This document shows positions 1 through 7,977 of a DNA stretch of 60,479 nt, in pieces. The stretch covers positions 1-60,479 of the forward strand of contig NZ_JAGKJK010000026.1 in the NCBI RefSeq assembly GCF_020329435.1, written 5' to 3'. Made by a program: the position numbers and the translations under genes. Positions within the stretch are counted from its first letter, which is position 1. Every line of letters starts with the position of its first letter. Below the pieces are notes generated by a model, which saw only the letters and a list, made by a program, of their open reading frames with translations, was not told the DNA's origin and did not search any database. The DNA comes from Bradyrhizobium hereditatis (GTDB lineage: Bacteria > Pseudomonadota > Alphaproteobacteria > Rhizobiales > Xanthobacteraceae).

Positions 1-290
1 CCTCGGCAATCGCGTGTGGATGATGATGCGGGGCGCGCGTGCGATCCGACAGGCCCGCGATGCCCTCTTCCTCATAACGTTCGAGCCACTTGTAGCCGGT
101 CTTCCGGCTCACCGCGAACCGCCGGCAAATCGCTGCAAACGACTCCTGCCGCTCCTCAACCGCCATCACAAAGCGCATCCGCTCTTCCACGGCACAGGTT
201 CCCCCAAGTCCCATCGGCAAGGCCCTCCTTGCCGATCAGTTGACCTGTTACCCATGTCGTCGGTCTATTCTGTCACCCATGTAGCCGGTT
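1..290 (-). mobile_element. IS481-like insertion sequence, 5' end (truncated by window edge)
   Basis: The first 214 bases encode the start of an IS481-type transposase on the minus strand. The 75 bases upstream contain two copies of a motif of the form TGTTACCCATG / TGTCACCCATG at about 245-283, which resembles the repeated terminal motifs of this IS family. The element probably ends near 288-290, where the palindromic intergenic repeats begin. The rest of the element lies outside the window. The exact terminal inverted repeat and target duplication cannot be set without the other end. Confidence 0.75.
2..214 (-). CDS. IS481-family transposase, N-terminal fragment
   Basis: Reading from 214 down to the window edge gives 71 residues with a helix-turn-helix typical of IS481/IS3 DNA-binding heads. 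Visible motifs are AAICRRFAVSRKTGYKWLER and, further on, GIAGLSDRTRAPH, a common IS481 signature just before the rve/DDE catalytic domain. The ATG at 214 is preceded by AAGGAGG. A TTG six bases upstream of it could also serve. The catalytic domain is outside the window, so activity cannot be judged. Confidence 0.8.
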   Translation of the reverse strand, partial: MGLGGTCAVEERMRFVMAVEERQESFAAICRRFAVSRKTGYKWLERYEEEGIAGLSDRTRAPHHHPHAIAE

Positions 291-298
291 AGGACCGC

Positions 299-660
299 AG
301 GGCTCCCTCCCCCTTGCGGGGGAGGGTTGGGGAGAGGGGTAAGCCACACACTCGAACGAAGAGATCGGGTGACCTTTGCCATCCATTGCGCGCCAGACAA
401 GCTGTGAGCCTTGTGTCGCGCGACGTCTTACAGCGGAGCAAGCGGTACCCCTCTCCCTAGCCCTCCCCCGCAAGGGGGGAGGGAACCCGCCAGTGCGTCC
501 CTGACTGACCGTGAGGAGCATCCGTAACCGCAATGTGATGATGAGACGGTGACGCGATGTGAGCACGCGCGTCAGGCTCCCTCCGGCGTCCGCGACGAGC
601 GAAGCTCGCTCGTGGGTCGGGAGAGGGGTAAGCCGCGCACTCTAACGACAGGATCGGGCA
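299..660. repeat. Cluster of palindromic intergenic repeats (family A)
   Basis: Three copies of a GC-rich repeat lie in the roughly 515-bp gene-free stretch between the IS end and the next gene. The core is CCCTCCCCC-TTGCGGGGGAGGG followed by TTGGGGAGAGGGGT and a less palindromic tail reading CACTCGAACGAAGAGATC. Copies are at about 299-367 (forward), 446-492 (inverted) and 586-655 (forward, degenerate, with a different centre rich in GAGCGAAGCTCGCTC). The same family recurs at 3455-3645, 12599-12783 and 28708-28752. No coding sequence is supported here. Confidence 0.8.
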
Positions 661-805
661 AGCCCGTGTCAAACCATCGCGCGCTACGCTGAAACTGAAG
701 GCCTCGCGGCTGTCTCAAACGCCTCCTCACCGCCTTCTTTTTGGCTGAAGACGTCGTGCTTTGCTGGTAGGACGTCACCGATTTCATCGTTCCGGGAAAC
801 TTCGC

Positions 806-2008
806 ATGCGCGCGCTTTGCCTTCTGCTGCTTGGTCTGGCGACGGCTACCCCTCACCTCGCCTTCGCCCAGATGAAACTTCCTTCCAAGACGACGCCGGG
901 CGCGAGCGAGATTAGGTATTTCACCGCGATCGATGGGCTGATGGATGGCAACGCCGACGTCGTGCTGAAGGAAACCCGCCAGGGCAAGACCGTCACCGCG
1001 GCTACCCTCGACGTCTGCTATCCCGCCGCAAAAGGCTCCGACCGCAAGGACCGCTTCGTCGCCAACCTCGCCGTCAGCGGCCAGAGCCTGACCGGCACCA
1101 CGCAGAGCCTCGGTGACAAGCAGCCGGTCACCATCAAACTGACGCGCAAACCGACCGGCGATACCTTTGAATTCCGCGGCCAGATCACCATTGGCCAGAA
1201 CGTCACTGAGGTGACCTCGACGGACAATTCCGATCTCAGCGAGAAGGAGTTTTTGGAGAATCAGACCAGCGATGACGGCATCACGCCATCGCCGAAGGAT
1301 TTTACCGACGTCTCGCCGGAAGCGATCGGCGTGCGGATCAAGCTCGATGCGGCGCTGGATTTCCTCAGGGGTCTGAAGGGTGAGGCCGTCGAGGTCGGCC
1401 TCTCTAGCCTGTCGATCACCTGCGATGCGCTGCGCGCCGGCGAGCAGACTATCAACCTCACCGCCGATCCGGAGCGGGCTGCTGCGCTGATTGCGAAAGC
1501 CAAAGCGATGCCCGGCGTGGTCGCGGCGGGCTGGACCAGCGGCGCGATCGAGATGGACCGGACCATTCGCTTTGCAGCCGCCGAATGGCGTGACGGCGAT
1601 AAGATCAACAAGGACAAGATTGCAGCGGCGATCTCGGCCGTACTCGCCAAGACGCTTTCTGCCAAGCCGGCGGAGGCCAGCTGGAACGCCAACACCGGAA
1701 AGCTGGAGCTGGCCTTCAAGCGGCCGAGCCCCATCTATCCGCCGCTCGGCCTCACCGAAACTGTCGAGTTCACCGCCCTGGTCTCACCGGACAAACCGGG
1801 CACAACCGACCGCCTGATGCTCTGGATCTCAAACCCTGTCATCACGACCGCGGACGAAAGCGCGGGCGCGAAGCTGAACCTGTCGGAGGATTCCACCGGC
1901 GCCGACGAGGAAGGCGGTGAGCCCAAGGACGACAACGGCTCGCTCGACGCGCTGGCGAAGGAGTTCAAGGGCCAGCGCTGGGACGCTGACAAGTCGGTGT
2001 GGAAGTAG
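806..2008 (+). CDS. Hypothetical exported protein, 400 aa
   Basis: I do not recognise a family. The ATG at 806 begins a clear Sec signal peptide (MRALCLLLLGLATATPHLAFA, then Q), so the product is probably periplasmic or envelope-associated; a longer reading from a TTG at 761 would bury the signal peptide. The mature part is a mix of beta-rich and helical sequence. Two conserved-looking cysteines lie in contexts LDVCYPA and LSITCDAL, and the acidic C-terminus contains DSTGADEEGGEPKDD. Codon use matches the neighbouring chromosome. It is followed by an independent gene 124 bp downstream, so no operon is evident. Confidence 0.75.
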   Translation: MRALCLLLLGLATATPHLAFAQMKLPSKTTPGASEIRYFTAIDGLMDGNADVVLKETRQGKTVTAATLDVCYPAAKGSDRKDRFVANLAVSGQSLTGTTQSLGDKQPVTIKLTRKPTGDTFEFRGQITIGQNVTEVTSTDNSDLSEKEFLENQTSDDGITPSPKDFTDVSPEAIGVRIKLDAALDFLRGLKGEAVEVGLSSLSITCDALRAGEQTINLTADPERAAALIAKAKAMPGVVAAGWTSGAIEMDRTIRFAAAEWRDGDKINKDKIAAAISAVLAKTLSAKPAEASWNANTGKLELAFKRPSPIYPPLGLTETVEFTALVSPDKPGTTDRLMLWISNPVITTADESAGAKLNLSEDSTGADEEGGEPKDDNGSLDALAKEFKGQRWDADKSVWK

Positions 2009-2132
2009 TCCGCTTTGCACGATATCCGATGCCGTCGGTCATCACGCACAATTACCAGCCCTGTGCCTCGATCGTTAAGATTCGATTCAGCTTAGAGGAA
2101 CATCATCGGCTAACCAAAATGCAGGTTACGCC

Positions 2133-2819
2133 ATGTACGACCGCGAGCCGAGTACCGTTGAGAGCATCTTGTCGGGGAATGTGGCTGGCGGCTTAAGTCC
2201 GTCGAGCCTGCGGAATTTCCTCAGAAACGATCGCGACGACGTGTTGGTCGTGCGCGAGTCGCTTCACGATCGCGCACGCAGTTTCGTGCTGGTCGCCGCG
2301 GCAGTGGCCGCTAGCTTTGGACTGGGATGGGCCGGTGGCCTGAGCTGGCCGCAATTTGCAGGCACGCTCGGCCTTGAAACAGTTGCGTGGCAGGAAGCGC
2401 CCTCGCCGCGCGTTGCTGAAGCGCGCTCAGGCGGCAAGAGTGAAGGCGCCCGGAAGACGGCAGCCGCATCGGATTCGCCTGCCACTGTCGGCAGCATTCC
2501 AAAGCCATCCGCTCTGTCGCCGGCCGCTGCACGCCCGTCTGCAGGTGCGGTCTCGCAGGCCAATGTGAGCTCTTCCGCCGCTGCTATCGCGCTGCGACAA
2601 CCGCCATTGGCCGCGCCGCCGGAAACCAGGCCGACGACCATTCCCGGTTGGACCGTCGTGGATGTGCGGGATGGCACAGCCGTTCTCGAAGGCCCTGATG
2701 GTATCAGGATGGCCGCACGGGGCGATGCAATCCCCGGGCTCGGGCGAATAGAGTCCATCGTGCGCTGGGGCAATCGCTGGATCGTTGCCACCGCCAATGG
2801 ACTGATTGCGACGCAGTGA
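2133..2819 (+). CDS. Hypothetical single-pass membrane protein with PilP-like C-terminal domain, 228 aa
   Basis: The N-terminal ~45 residues are cytoplasmic-looking, followed by a membrane segment at about 50-68 (FVLVAAAVAASFGLGWAGG). A Pro/Ala/Ser-rich linker runs to about 165. The last ~60 residues form a compact beta domain (IPGWTVVDVRDGTAVLEGP, GDAIPGLGRIESIVRWGNRW) of the kind seen in PilP-like or OmpA-linker proteins of Rhizobiales. The layout suggests an inner-membrane anchor with a periplasmic beta domain. Function is unknown. The start is the first ATG, with weak upstream ribosome-binding sequence. Confidence 0.7.
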   Translation: MYDREPSTVESILSGNVAGGLSPSSLRNFLRNDRDDVLVVRESLHDRARSFVLVAAAVAASFGLGWAGGLSWPQFAGTLGLETVAWQEAPSPRVAEARSGGKSEGARKTAAASDSPATVGSIPKPSALSPAAARPSAGAVSQANVSSSAAAIALRQPPLAAPPETRPTTIPGWTVVDVRDGTAVLEGPDGIRMAARGDAIPGLGRIESIVRWGNRWIVATANGLIATQ

Positions 2820-2874
2820 CTGCCACGGGGAACGATGCCCGAGCCGAGTTCACGGCTCGCGCGATGCAGGCGTT

Positions 2875-3294
2875 CTAGTTCGTATTGATGCGGAAACGCA
2901 GCGTCTTCGTGCCGATGAACGACACGAAATCGCCCTGCCGTTTCCAGGTGCCCGCTTGCGCCAGGGCCGCGATCAGTTCGTCATCCTGTTGCGCGCGATC
3001 CGCCGGGCATGGCCGGTTTTCCATCGCACCGGGGACGAATATCACGGTGTTGCCGGCCACAGAGAACTGGCCCTTGCCGCCCTTGCACCAAAGTTCGAGC
3101 ACCACCTCACCGTTGTCGCCGATCTCCAGGTTGGGAATCCGCTTCGACCCACGCTGACGATCCACATCGAGCTGCATTTCCGCTCCGAACGGAAAGCCGT
3201 CATCGGCGGCGAGCGCCAGGCCGAACGGCAAGACGGCGGCGATCAGCAGGAGTGAAGCGGCGCCAACCCGGGCCGTACGTATGAATGAAATCAT
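2875..3294 (-). CDS. META/HslJ-like secreted protein, 139 aa
   Basis: A signal peptide occupies residues 1-29, ending ...LPFGLALA-ADD. The body carries NGEVVLELWCKGGKGQFSV and a C-terminal KTLRFRINT. The pattern of a short beta domain with one Cys and the phrase AGTWKRQGDFVSFIGTKTL resembles META-domain proteins (HslJ class), which are usually small envelope proteins of uncertain role. It is convergent with the preceding gene and separated by 55 bp. Family assignment is by pattern and is tentative; that it is a real exported protein is much more certain. Confidence 0.65.
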   Translation of the reverse strand: MISFIRTARVGAASLLLIAAVLPFGLALAADDGFPFGAEMQLDVDRQRGSKRIPNLEIGDNGEVVLELWCKGGKGQFSVAGNTVIFVPGAMENRPCPADRAQQDDELIAALAQAGTWKRQGDFVSFIGTKTLRFRINTN

Positions 3295-3454
3295 GCACCC
3301 TCTCGAAAAACTTCCGGACCTACCGCGCCGCGCGCCGTTCTATTGAACGGCGGCGTGATTGGCTAGGGCCTACAGCAGCGGCAAGCGGTGATGTCTCGCG
3401 CGGTAACGGCTCGCGGAAGTCGTCGACGGATCCGGTCAGGGACGCACTGTCGGA

Positions 3455-3645
3455 AGGGTTCCCTCCCCCCCTTGCGGGGTTAGGGAGAGGGGTGCCGCTT
3501 GCTCCGTTGCTAAACGAAGCGCGATGAAGAAGGCTTCCGTCTCGGCGCGCAAATGTTTTGGCACATGCTGGCCTGATCTCTTCGTTCGAGTGCGTGGCTC
3601 ACCCCTCTCCCCAACCCTCCCCCGCAAGGGGGGAGGGAGCCTGAC
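3455..3645. repeat. Family A palindromic repeats, inverted pair
   Basis: The 387-bp gap 3295-3681 contains two copies of repeat family A in opposite orientation, at about 3460-3495 and 3587-3645. The second includes the conserved tail GATCTCTTCGTTCGAGTGCG, the reverse complement of the tail seen near 340. The two copies could fold into one long hairpin in RNA from either strand. They lie just downstream of the lactate permease gene, so they could act on its 3' end. No gene is seen. Confidence 0.75.
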
Positions 3646-3681
3646 AGTGTGCTCACCTAACGCTATTCTCCCGCGACTGCG

Positions 3682-5346
3682 CTATTTCAGCACCAGCAGC
3701 GTGAACGGGTAGACGTAGGCCTGCAGCGTCACCAGCACGCCGACCAGGCAGGCCAGCACGATCGAATGCAGGAAGACGTAGCGCAGGATCGAGCCTTCGT
3801 GGCCATACCAGTTGGTCGCGGTCGAGGCGACCACGATCGATTGCGCGTCGATCATCTTGCCCATGACGCCGCCGGAGGAGTTGGCGGCGGCCATCAGCAC
3901 CGGCGACAGGCCGAGCTGTTCGGACGTGATCTTCTGCAAGTTGCCGAACAGCACGTTGGAGGCGGTATCCGATCCCGTCAGCGCCACGCCGAGCCAGCCG
4001 AGCAGCGTGCCGAAGAAGGGATAGAGCACCCCGGTCGCGGCGAAGGCGAGGCCGAGCGTGGCGTCGACGCCGGACAGCCGCGTCAGCGTGCCGATGGCCA
4101 GCATCGCCGAGATCGTGGTCAGCGAGATCGCGCACAGCCTGATGGTGCGGCCGTATTCGGCGACCATCTTCGCCGGCGAAAAGCCCATCAAGAGGCCGGA
4201 GATGATGGCGGCGAGCAGCATGCCGGTTCCGGTGAAGGACAAGTAGGTGAAGTCGAACACGGCGGCCTCCGGCGTCGGCTTAGCGGCCACCGGCGGCACC
4301 TTGTTGATCATGTTGTGCAGCTCGGGCACCTCGAATTTCCACGCGAAGTTCGCGTTCGCCCAGCCCTTGAACGCGCCGGTGCCCCAGATCAGCATCACGA
4401 CGCAGACGATGATCCACGGGAGCAGCGCGCTCCAGAGCTCGCTCTGGCTGAGCTTCTTCGTATCCAGCGGCTTGGCTGGAGCCATGGTCGCAGCCGACTC
4501 ATCGCGGCCGCGCAGCGCCGGCGAGGTCCAAAGCTCGCGCGGGTGCCACACTTTAAGAAACAGGATCAGGCAGCCCATCGAGATCAGCGACGCTCCGATG
4601 TCGACGATCCACGGATTGATGAAGTTCGAGATCACGAATTGCGGGACGGCGAAGGAGACGCCGGTGACGAGAATGGCGGGCCAGATCGCGATCATGCCGC
4701 GCCAGCCGGCGAATGCCCAGATCAGCCAGAACGGCACGACCAGCGAAAAGAACGGCAATTGCCGGCCGACCATCGCACCGAGCACATACGGATCGAGGCC
4801 GGTGACAGACGCAAGTCCCTGGATCGGCGTGCCGAGCGCGCCGTAAGCAACGGGCGCGGTGTTGGCGATCAGCGACAGGCCGGAGGCGGCCAGCGGCGAG
4901 AAGCCGAGACCGATCAGCACCGCGCCGGTGATCGCAACCGGAGTGCCGAAGCCGGACGCGCCCTCGAAGAAGGCGCCGAAGGCGAATGCGATCAGCAGCA
5001 GTTGCAGCCGGCGATCAGTGGTCACGCCGCCGATCGCACGCTGCAGCAGTTCGAACCGACCGGTCTCCACCGTGATGCGGTAGAGGAAGATGACGTTGAG
5101 CACGATCCAGCCGATCGGAAAGAAGCCGATGACGACGCCGAGCAGCGAGGCGCGTATCGACATATCCGTGGGCATGGTGAAGATGCCGATGGTGATAATG
5201 TTGGCGACGATGAGCGCGATGATGGCGGCGAGATGGGCCTTGACCTTGCCGCTCGCAATCAGCACCAGCAGCGTGACAACAGGCAGGGCGGCGGCGATTG
5301 TCGAGAGTGCGGTGTTGCCGAGCGGATTATAGTGCTGGTCCCACAT
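3682..5346 (-). CDS. lctP: L-lactate/glycolate permease, LctP family
   Basis: A 554-residue, very hydrophobic protein of normal length for LctP/LldP, with about 12-13 predicted membrane segments. Family landmarks are visible: FGAFFEGASGFGTPVAIT near residue 130, PVAYGALGTPIQGLA near 175, and C-terminal LLGWLGVALTGSDTASNVLF and NSSGGVMGKMIDAQSIV. These permeases import lactate or glycolate by proton symport across the inner membrane. The glycolate oxidase genes glcDEF lie about 4.6 kb away on the same strand, so glycolate/lactate uptake for that enzyme is a reasonable inference. It is transcribed alone, with repeats downstream. Confidence 0.93.
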   Translation of the reverse strand: MWDQHYNPLGNTALSTIAAALPVVTLLVLIASGKVKAHLAAIIALIVANIITIGIFTMPTDMSIRASLLGVVIGFFPIGWIVLNVIFLYRITVETGRFELLQRAIGGVTTDRRLQLLLIAFAFGAFFEGASGFGTPVAITGAVLIGLGFSPLAASGLSLIANTAPVAYGALGTPIQGLASVTGLDPYVLGAMVGRQLPFFSLVVPFWLIWAFAGWRGMIAIWPAILVTGVSFAVPQFVISNFINPWIVDIGASLISMGCLILFLKVWHPRELWTSPALRGRDESAATMAPAKPLDTKKLSQSELWSALLPWIIVCVVMLIWGTGAFKGWANANFAWKFEVPELHNMINKVPPVAAKPTPEAAVFDFTYLSFTGTGMLLAAIISGLLMGFSPAKMVAEYGRTIRLCAISLTTISAMLAIGTLTRLSGVDATLGLAFAATGVLYPFFGTLLGWLGVALTGSDTASNVLFGNLQKITSEQLGLSPVLMAAANSSGGVMGKMIDAQSIVVASTATNWYGHEGSILRYVFLHSIVLACLVGVLVTLQAYVYPFTLLVLK

Positions 5347-5642
5347 TGCGGTTCTCCCACATTGTTATTGGAACGCCCGGCAGCGTGGAGGGGCCGGGCG
5401 GAGGTTTTCAGCGATTGTGGGAGCGACCTTGCAAGGCGAGGCCAGGCTGCATTAATGCCAGCCAACGCTCACAACCTCGCGAAGTTCGATGGCCGCCGCC
5501 CCTCGCCGTCGCAGCCATGCTAGGGTCTGACCGGCGCCTGCGACAAGCCGTCGCAGGCCACCTCTGCCATAACCTTAGTCGTAGACCCTAATTCCTCCAT
5601 TCTTTCAGGGCCTTACGCCACATCTTCCGGAGACGGTGATCT

Positions 5643-7385
5643 GTGAACAACATCCGCCCGACGCTCGCCACTGTATGGCGTATCGCAGCCCCCTACTTCA
5701 GCTCCGAGGACAAATGGGCCGGCCGCATTCTGCTGGCCGCCGTCATCGCGATCGAGCTTGCGGTCGTCGGCATCAACGTCCTGATCAATCAGTGGAACGC
5801 CCGCTTCTACAACGCCCTGCAGGACCGCAACTGGGACTCCTTCGTCAGCGAGATCATCTATTTCTGTGTCGTCGTCAGCATTTTCATCGTGCTGGCGGTC
5901 TATCAGCTTTACCTCAATCAATGGCTGCAGATCCGCTGGCGGAAATGGATGACCGCGCAATATCTCGGTGACTGGCTGCATCAAGCCAACCACTACCGGA
6001 TGCAGCTTCAGGGCGACGCCGCCGACAACCCCGACCAGCGCATGACCGATGATGTCAAGCTGTTCGTCGATCGCACGCTCAACATCGGTATCGGCCTGTT
6101 GAACTCGATCGTCACGCTGGCGTCCTTTGTCGGCATCCTGTGGGGTCTTTCAAACGCCGCGCCGCTGCACCTGTTCGGCCAGGAATATGCGATTGCCGGC
6201 TACCTCGTCTGGGGCGCATTGATCTATTCGGTACTAGGCACCGTGCTAACCCATCTGATCGGCTGGCCGCTGGTCGGCATCGATTTCCGGCAGCAGCAAT
6301 ATGAAGCGGATTTCCGCTTCAACCTGGTGCGCGTGCGGGAAAACTCCGAACAGATCGCACTGCTGCACGGCGAGCAGGCCGAGCGCGAGCGCCTTATGGT
6401 TCGCTTCGGACGCGTCGTTGAGAACTGGCTCGCCATCATGAGCCGGACCAAGAAGATTACGGCGTTCACGGCGAGCTACAATCAGGCGTCTGTGATCTTT
6501 CCCTACATCCTGGTGGCGCCGGCCTATTTCGCGCAAAAAATTCAGCTCGGCGGCATGATGCAGACCGCATCGGCGTTTTCGAATGTGCAGGGCGCGCTCT
6601 CGTTCTTCATCACCATCTATCGCCAGTTGGCGGAGTGGCAGGCCGTGGTCAATCGTCTCGACGGATTCGAGGCCGGCATCGCAGCGGCGAGAGAACTTGC
6701 CAGCCGCAGCGAACGCGTTCACGTCGTCAAGGCCGGCGATGGCGCCATCGACCTCAAAGATCTGACGCTGCGGCTGCCAAACGGAACGCCGCTGGTGAAT
6801 GCAGGTAAGTTCAGCTTCCGCAAGGGCGAGCGAACGCTGATGACGGGCCCTTCAGGCTCCGGTAAGTCGACGCTGTTTCGCGCCATTGCTGGCATATGGC
6901 CGTTCGGGACCGGCTCCATCACGATTCCGGCCGGGGCAACCATGATGATGCTGCCGCAGCGCCCGTATTTCCCCACCGGTTCTCTGCGAGGCGCGATCGA
7001 ATATCCAGCCAAGGAAGGGACATTCACAGACGGTCAAATCAGCGAAGCGCTCAAGCAAGTCGGGTTACCGAGGCTCGCGTCGCAACTCGACGAACACGGG
7101 CACTGGAACAGGACGCTTTCGCTCGGTGAACAGCAGCGCCTCGGACTGACCCGCGCGCTGTTGCACACGCCGCAGTATTTGTTCCTCGACGAAGCGACGG
7201 CGTCGCTCGACGAACCTTCCGAGGCGGCACTGTATCAACTGCTCGAGAAGAGATTGCCGACGACCACCATCGTCTCGATCGGCCATCGTTCGACGCTGGA
7301 TGCCTTCCACCAGCGCAACATCGTGCTCGCGCGTGACGGCGATCGATTCGCGCTGCAAAAGGGAAACAGCGCCGCAGTGTCGTAG
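5643..7385 (+). CDS. SbmA/BacA-like ABC transporter with fused ATPase domain
   Basis: A 580-residue protein starting at GTG 5643, with GGAG about 10 bases upstream. Residues 1-340 form an ABC_membrane_2-type membrane domain (WNARFYNALQDRNWDSF, QRMTDDVKLFVDRT, ENSEQIALLHGE). Residues 360-575 form a nucleotide-binding domain with Walker A GPSGSGKST, signature LSLGEQQRLGLTRAL, Walker B YLFLDEATASLDE and H-loop GHRST. This is the architecture of YddA, Rv1819c and the bradyrhizobial BacA-like transporter BclA, which move peptides or cobalamin-like substrates. All ATPase motifs are intact. Substrate and direction are unknown; it is divergent from lctP and is followed convergently by the HPP gene. 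Confidence 0.9.
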   Translation: MNNIRPTLATVWRIAAPYFSSEDKWAGRILLAAVIAIELAVVGINVLINQWNARFYNALQDRNWDSFVSEIIYFCVVVSIFIVLAVYQLYLNQWLQIRWRKWMTAQYLGDWLHQANHYRMQLQGDAADNPDQRMTDDVKLFVDRTLNIGIGLLNSIVTLASFVGILWGLSNAAPLHLFGQEYAIAGYLVWGALIYSVLGTVLTHLIGWPLVGIDFRQQQYEADFRFNLVRVRENSEQIALLHGEQAERERLMVRFGRVVENWLAIMSRTKKITAFTASYNQASVIFPYILVAPAYFAQKIQLGGMMQTASAFSNVQGALSFFITIYRQLAEWQAVVNRLDGFEAGIAAARELASRSERVHVVKAGDGAIDLKDLTLRLPNGTPLVNAGKFSFRKGERTLMTGPSGSGKSTLFRAIAGIWPFGTGSITIPAGATMMMLPQRPYFPTGSLRGAIEYPAKEGTFTDGQISEALKQVGLPRLASQLDEHGHWNRTLSLGEQQRLGLTRALLHTPQYLFLDEATASLDEPSEAALYQLLEKRLPTTTIVSIGHRSTLDAFHQRNIVLARDGDRFALQKGNSAAVS

Positions 7386-7397
7386 CCTTGTAGCCCT

Positions 7398-7910
7398 TCA
7401 AAACCAGCGCTGCGGCCAGCGCTGGCGGCGCACGCCGCGATGCCAGAAGTAGGAGAATGCGGTGAGCAGCAGTGCGCCGGCCAGCACCGGCGCCAATAGG
7501 AAGGTCCAGGGCAGATTGCCTGATACGACCAGCAGCGGATTGATACCTGCCGGCGGGTGAAAGGTGCCGGTCACGTACATGGCGAGGATCGCAAGGCCAA
7601 CGGCCGCGGCAGCTGCCCAGGCCTGCGGTCCCGTCAGCTTCAGCACGGCGAGGCCAACCAGCGCCGATATCAGATGCCCGCCGATCAAAGCGCGCGGCTG
7701 CGCCGGCTCCGCGTTCGGCGATCCGATCACCAGCACGATGGAGGTCGCGAACGGAATCACCGCCAGCGGATAGTGCGCGGCGAACGAGAACAGCTCCATG
7801 ACGCCGATGGCGATCGCGCCGCCGAGACCGGCGACTGCGCCAGCCACGGCGCTGCGGTGATCGTTGCGCGAGATCGCATTTCGTAAGCTGCGCCGCCAAT
7901 CCCGTTTCAT
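7398..7910 (-). CDS. HPP family integral membrane protein, 170 aa
   Basis: Four predicted membrane segments and the family-defining HPP motif in GTFHPPAGINPLLVV near residue 115. HPP proteins are inner-membrane proteins; in cyanobacteria and plant chloroplasts members transport nitrite, and in most bacteria the substrate is unknown. The C-terminus is short and basic (FWHRGVRRQRWPQRWF). It sits 12 bp from the end of the convergent ABC transporter gene and downstream of a strong terminator that closes the porin gene, so it is likely transcribed from its own promoter. Confidence 0.88.
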   Translation of the reverse strand: MKRDWRRSLRNAISRNDHRSAVAGAVAGLGGAIAIGVMELFSFAAHYPLAVIPFATSIVLVIGSPNAEPAQPRALIGGHLISALVGLAVLKLTGPQAWAAAAAVGLAILAMYVTGTFHPPAGINPLLVVSGNLPWTFLLAPVLAGALLLTAFSYFWHRGVRRQRWPQRWF

Positions 7911-7922
7911 TCGCGCTACCCC

Positions 7923-7955
7923 AAAAGAAAAGGGCGGCAGATCGCTCTGCCGCCC
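7923..7955 (-). terminator. Factor-independent terminator of the TorF porin gene
   Basis: On the minus strand a perfect 10-bp stem, GGGCGGCAGA / TCTGCCGCCC with loop GCGA, is followed by TTTTCTTTT. It begins 22 bases after the porin stop codon. This is a textbook intrinsic terminator and isolates the porin from the HPP gene. Confidence 0.9.
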
Positions 7956-7977
7956 CTTCGTCTTCGACAGGAAGAGC

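Noticed and set aside
3766..5523. A 585-codon plus-strand open frame antisense to the lactate permease gene
   Set aside because: Its residues are dominated by Arg, Asp, Gln and Gly, typical of the complement of GC-rich third positions. The minus-strand permease is clearly the gene.
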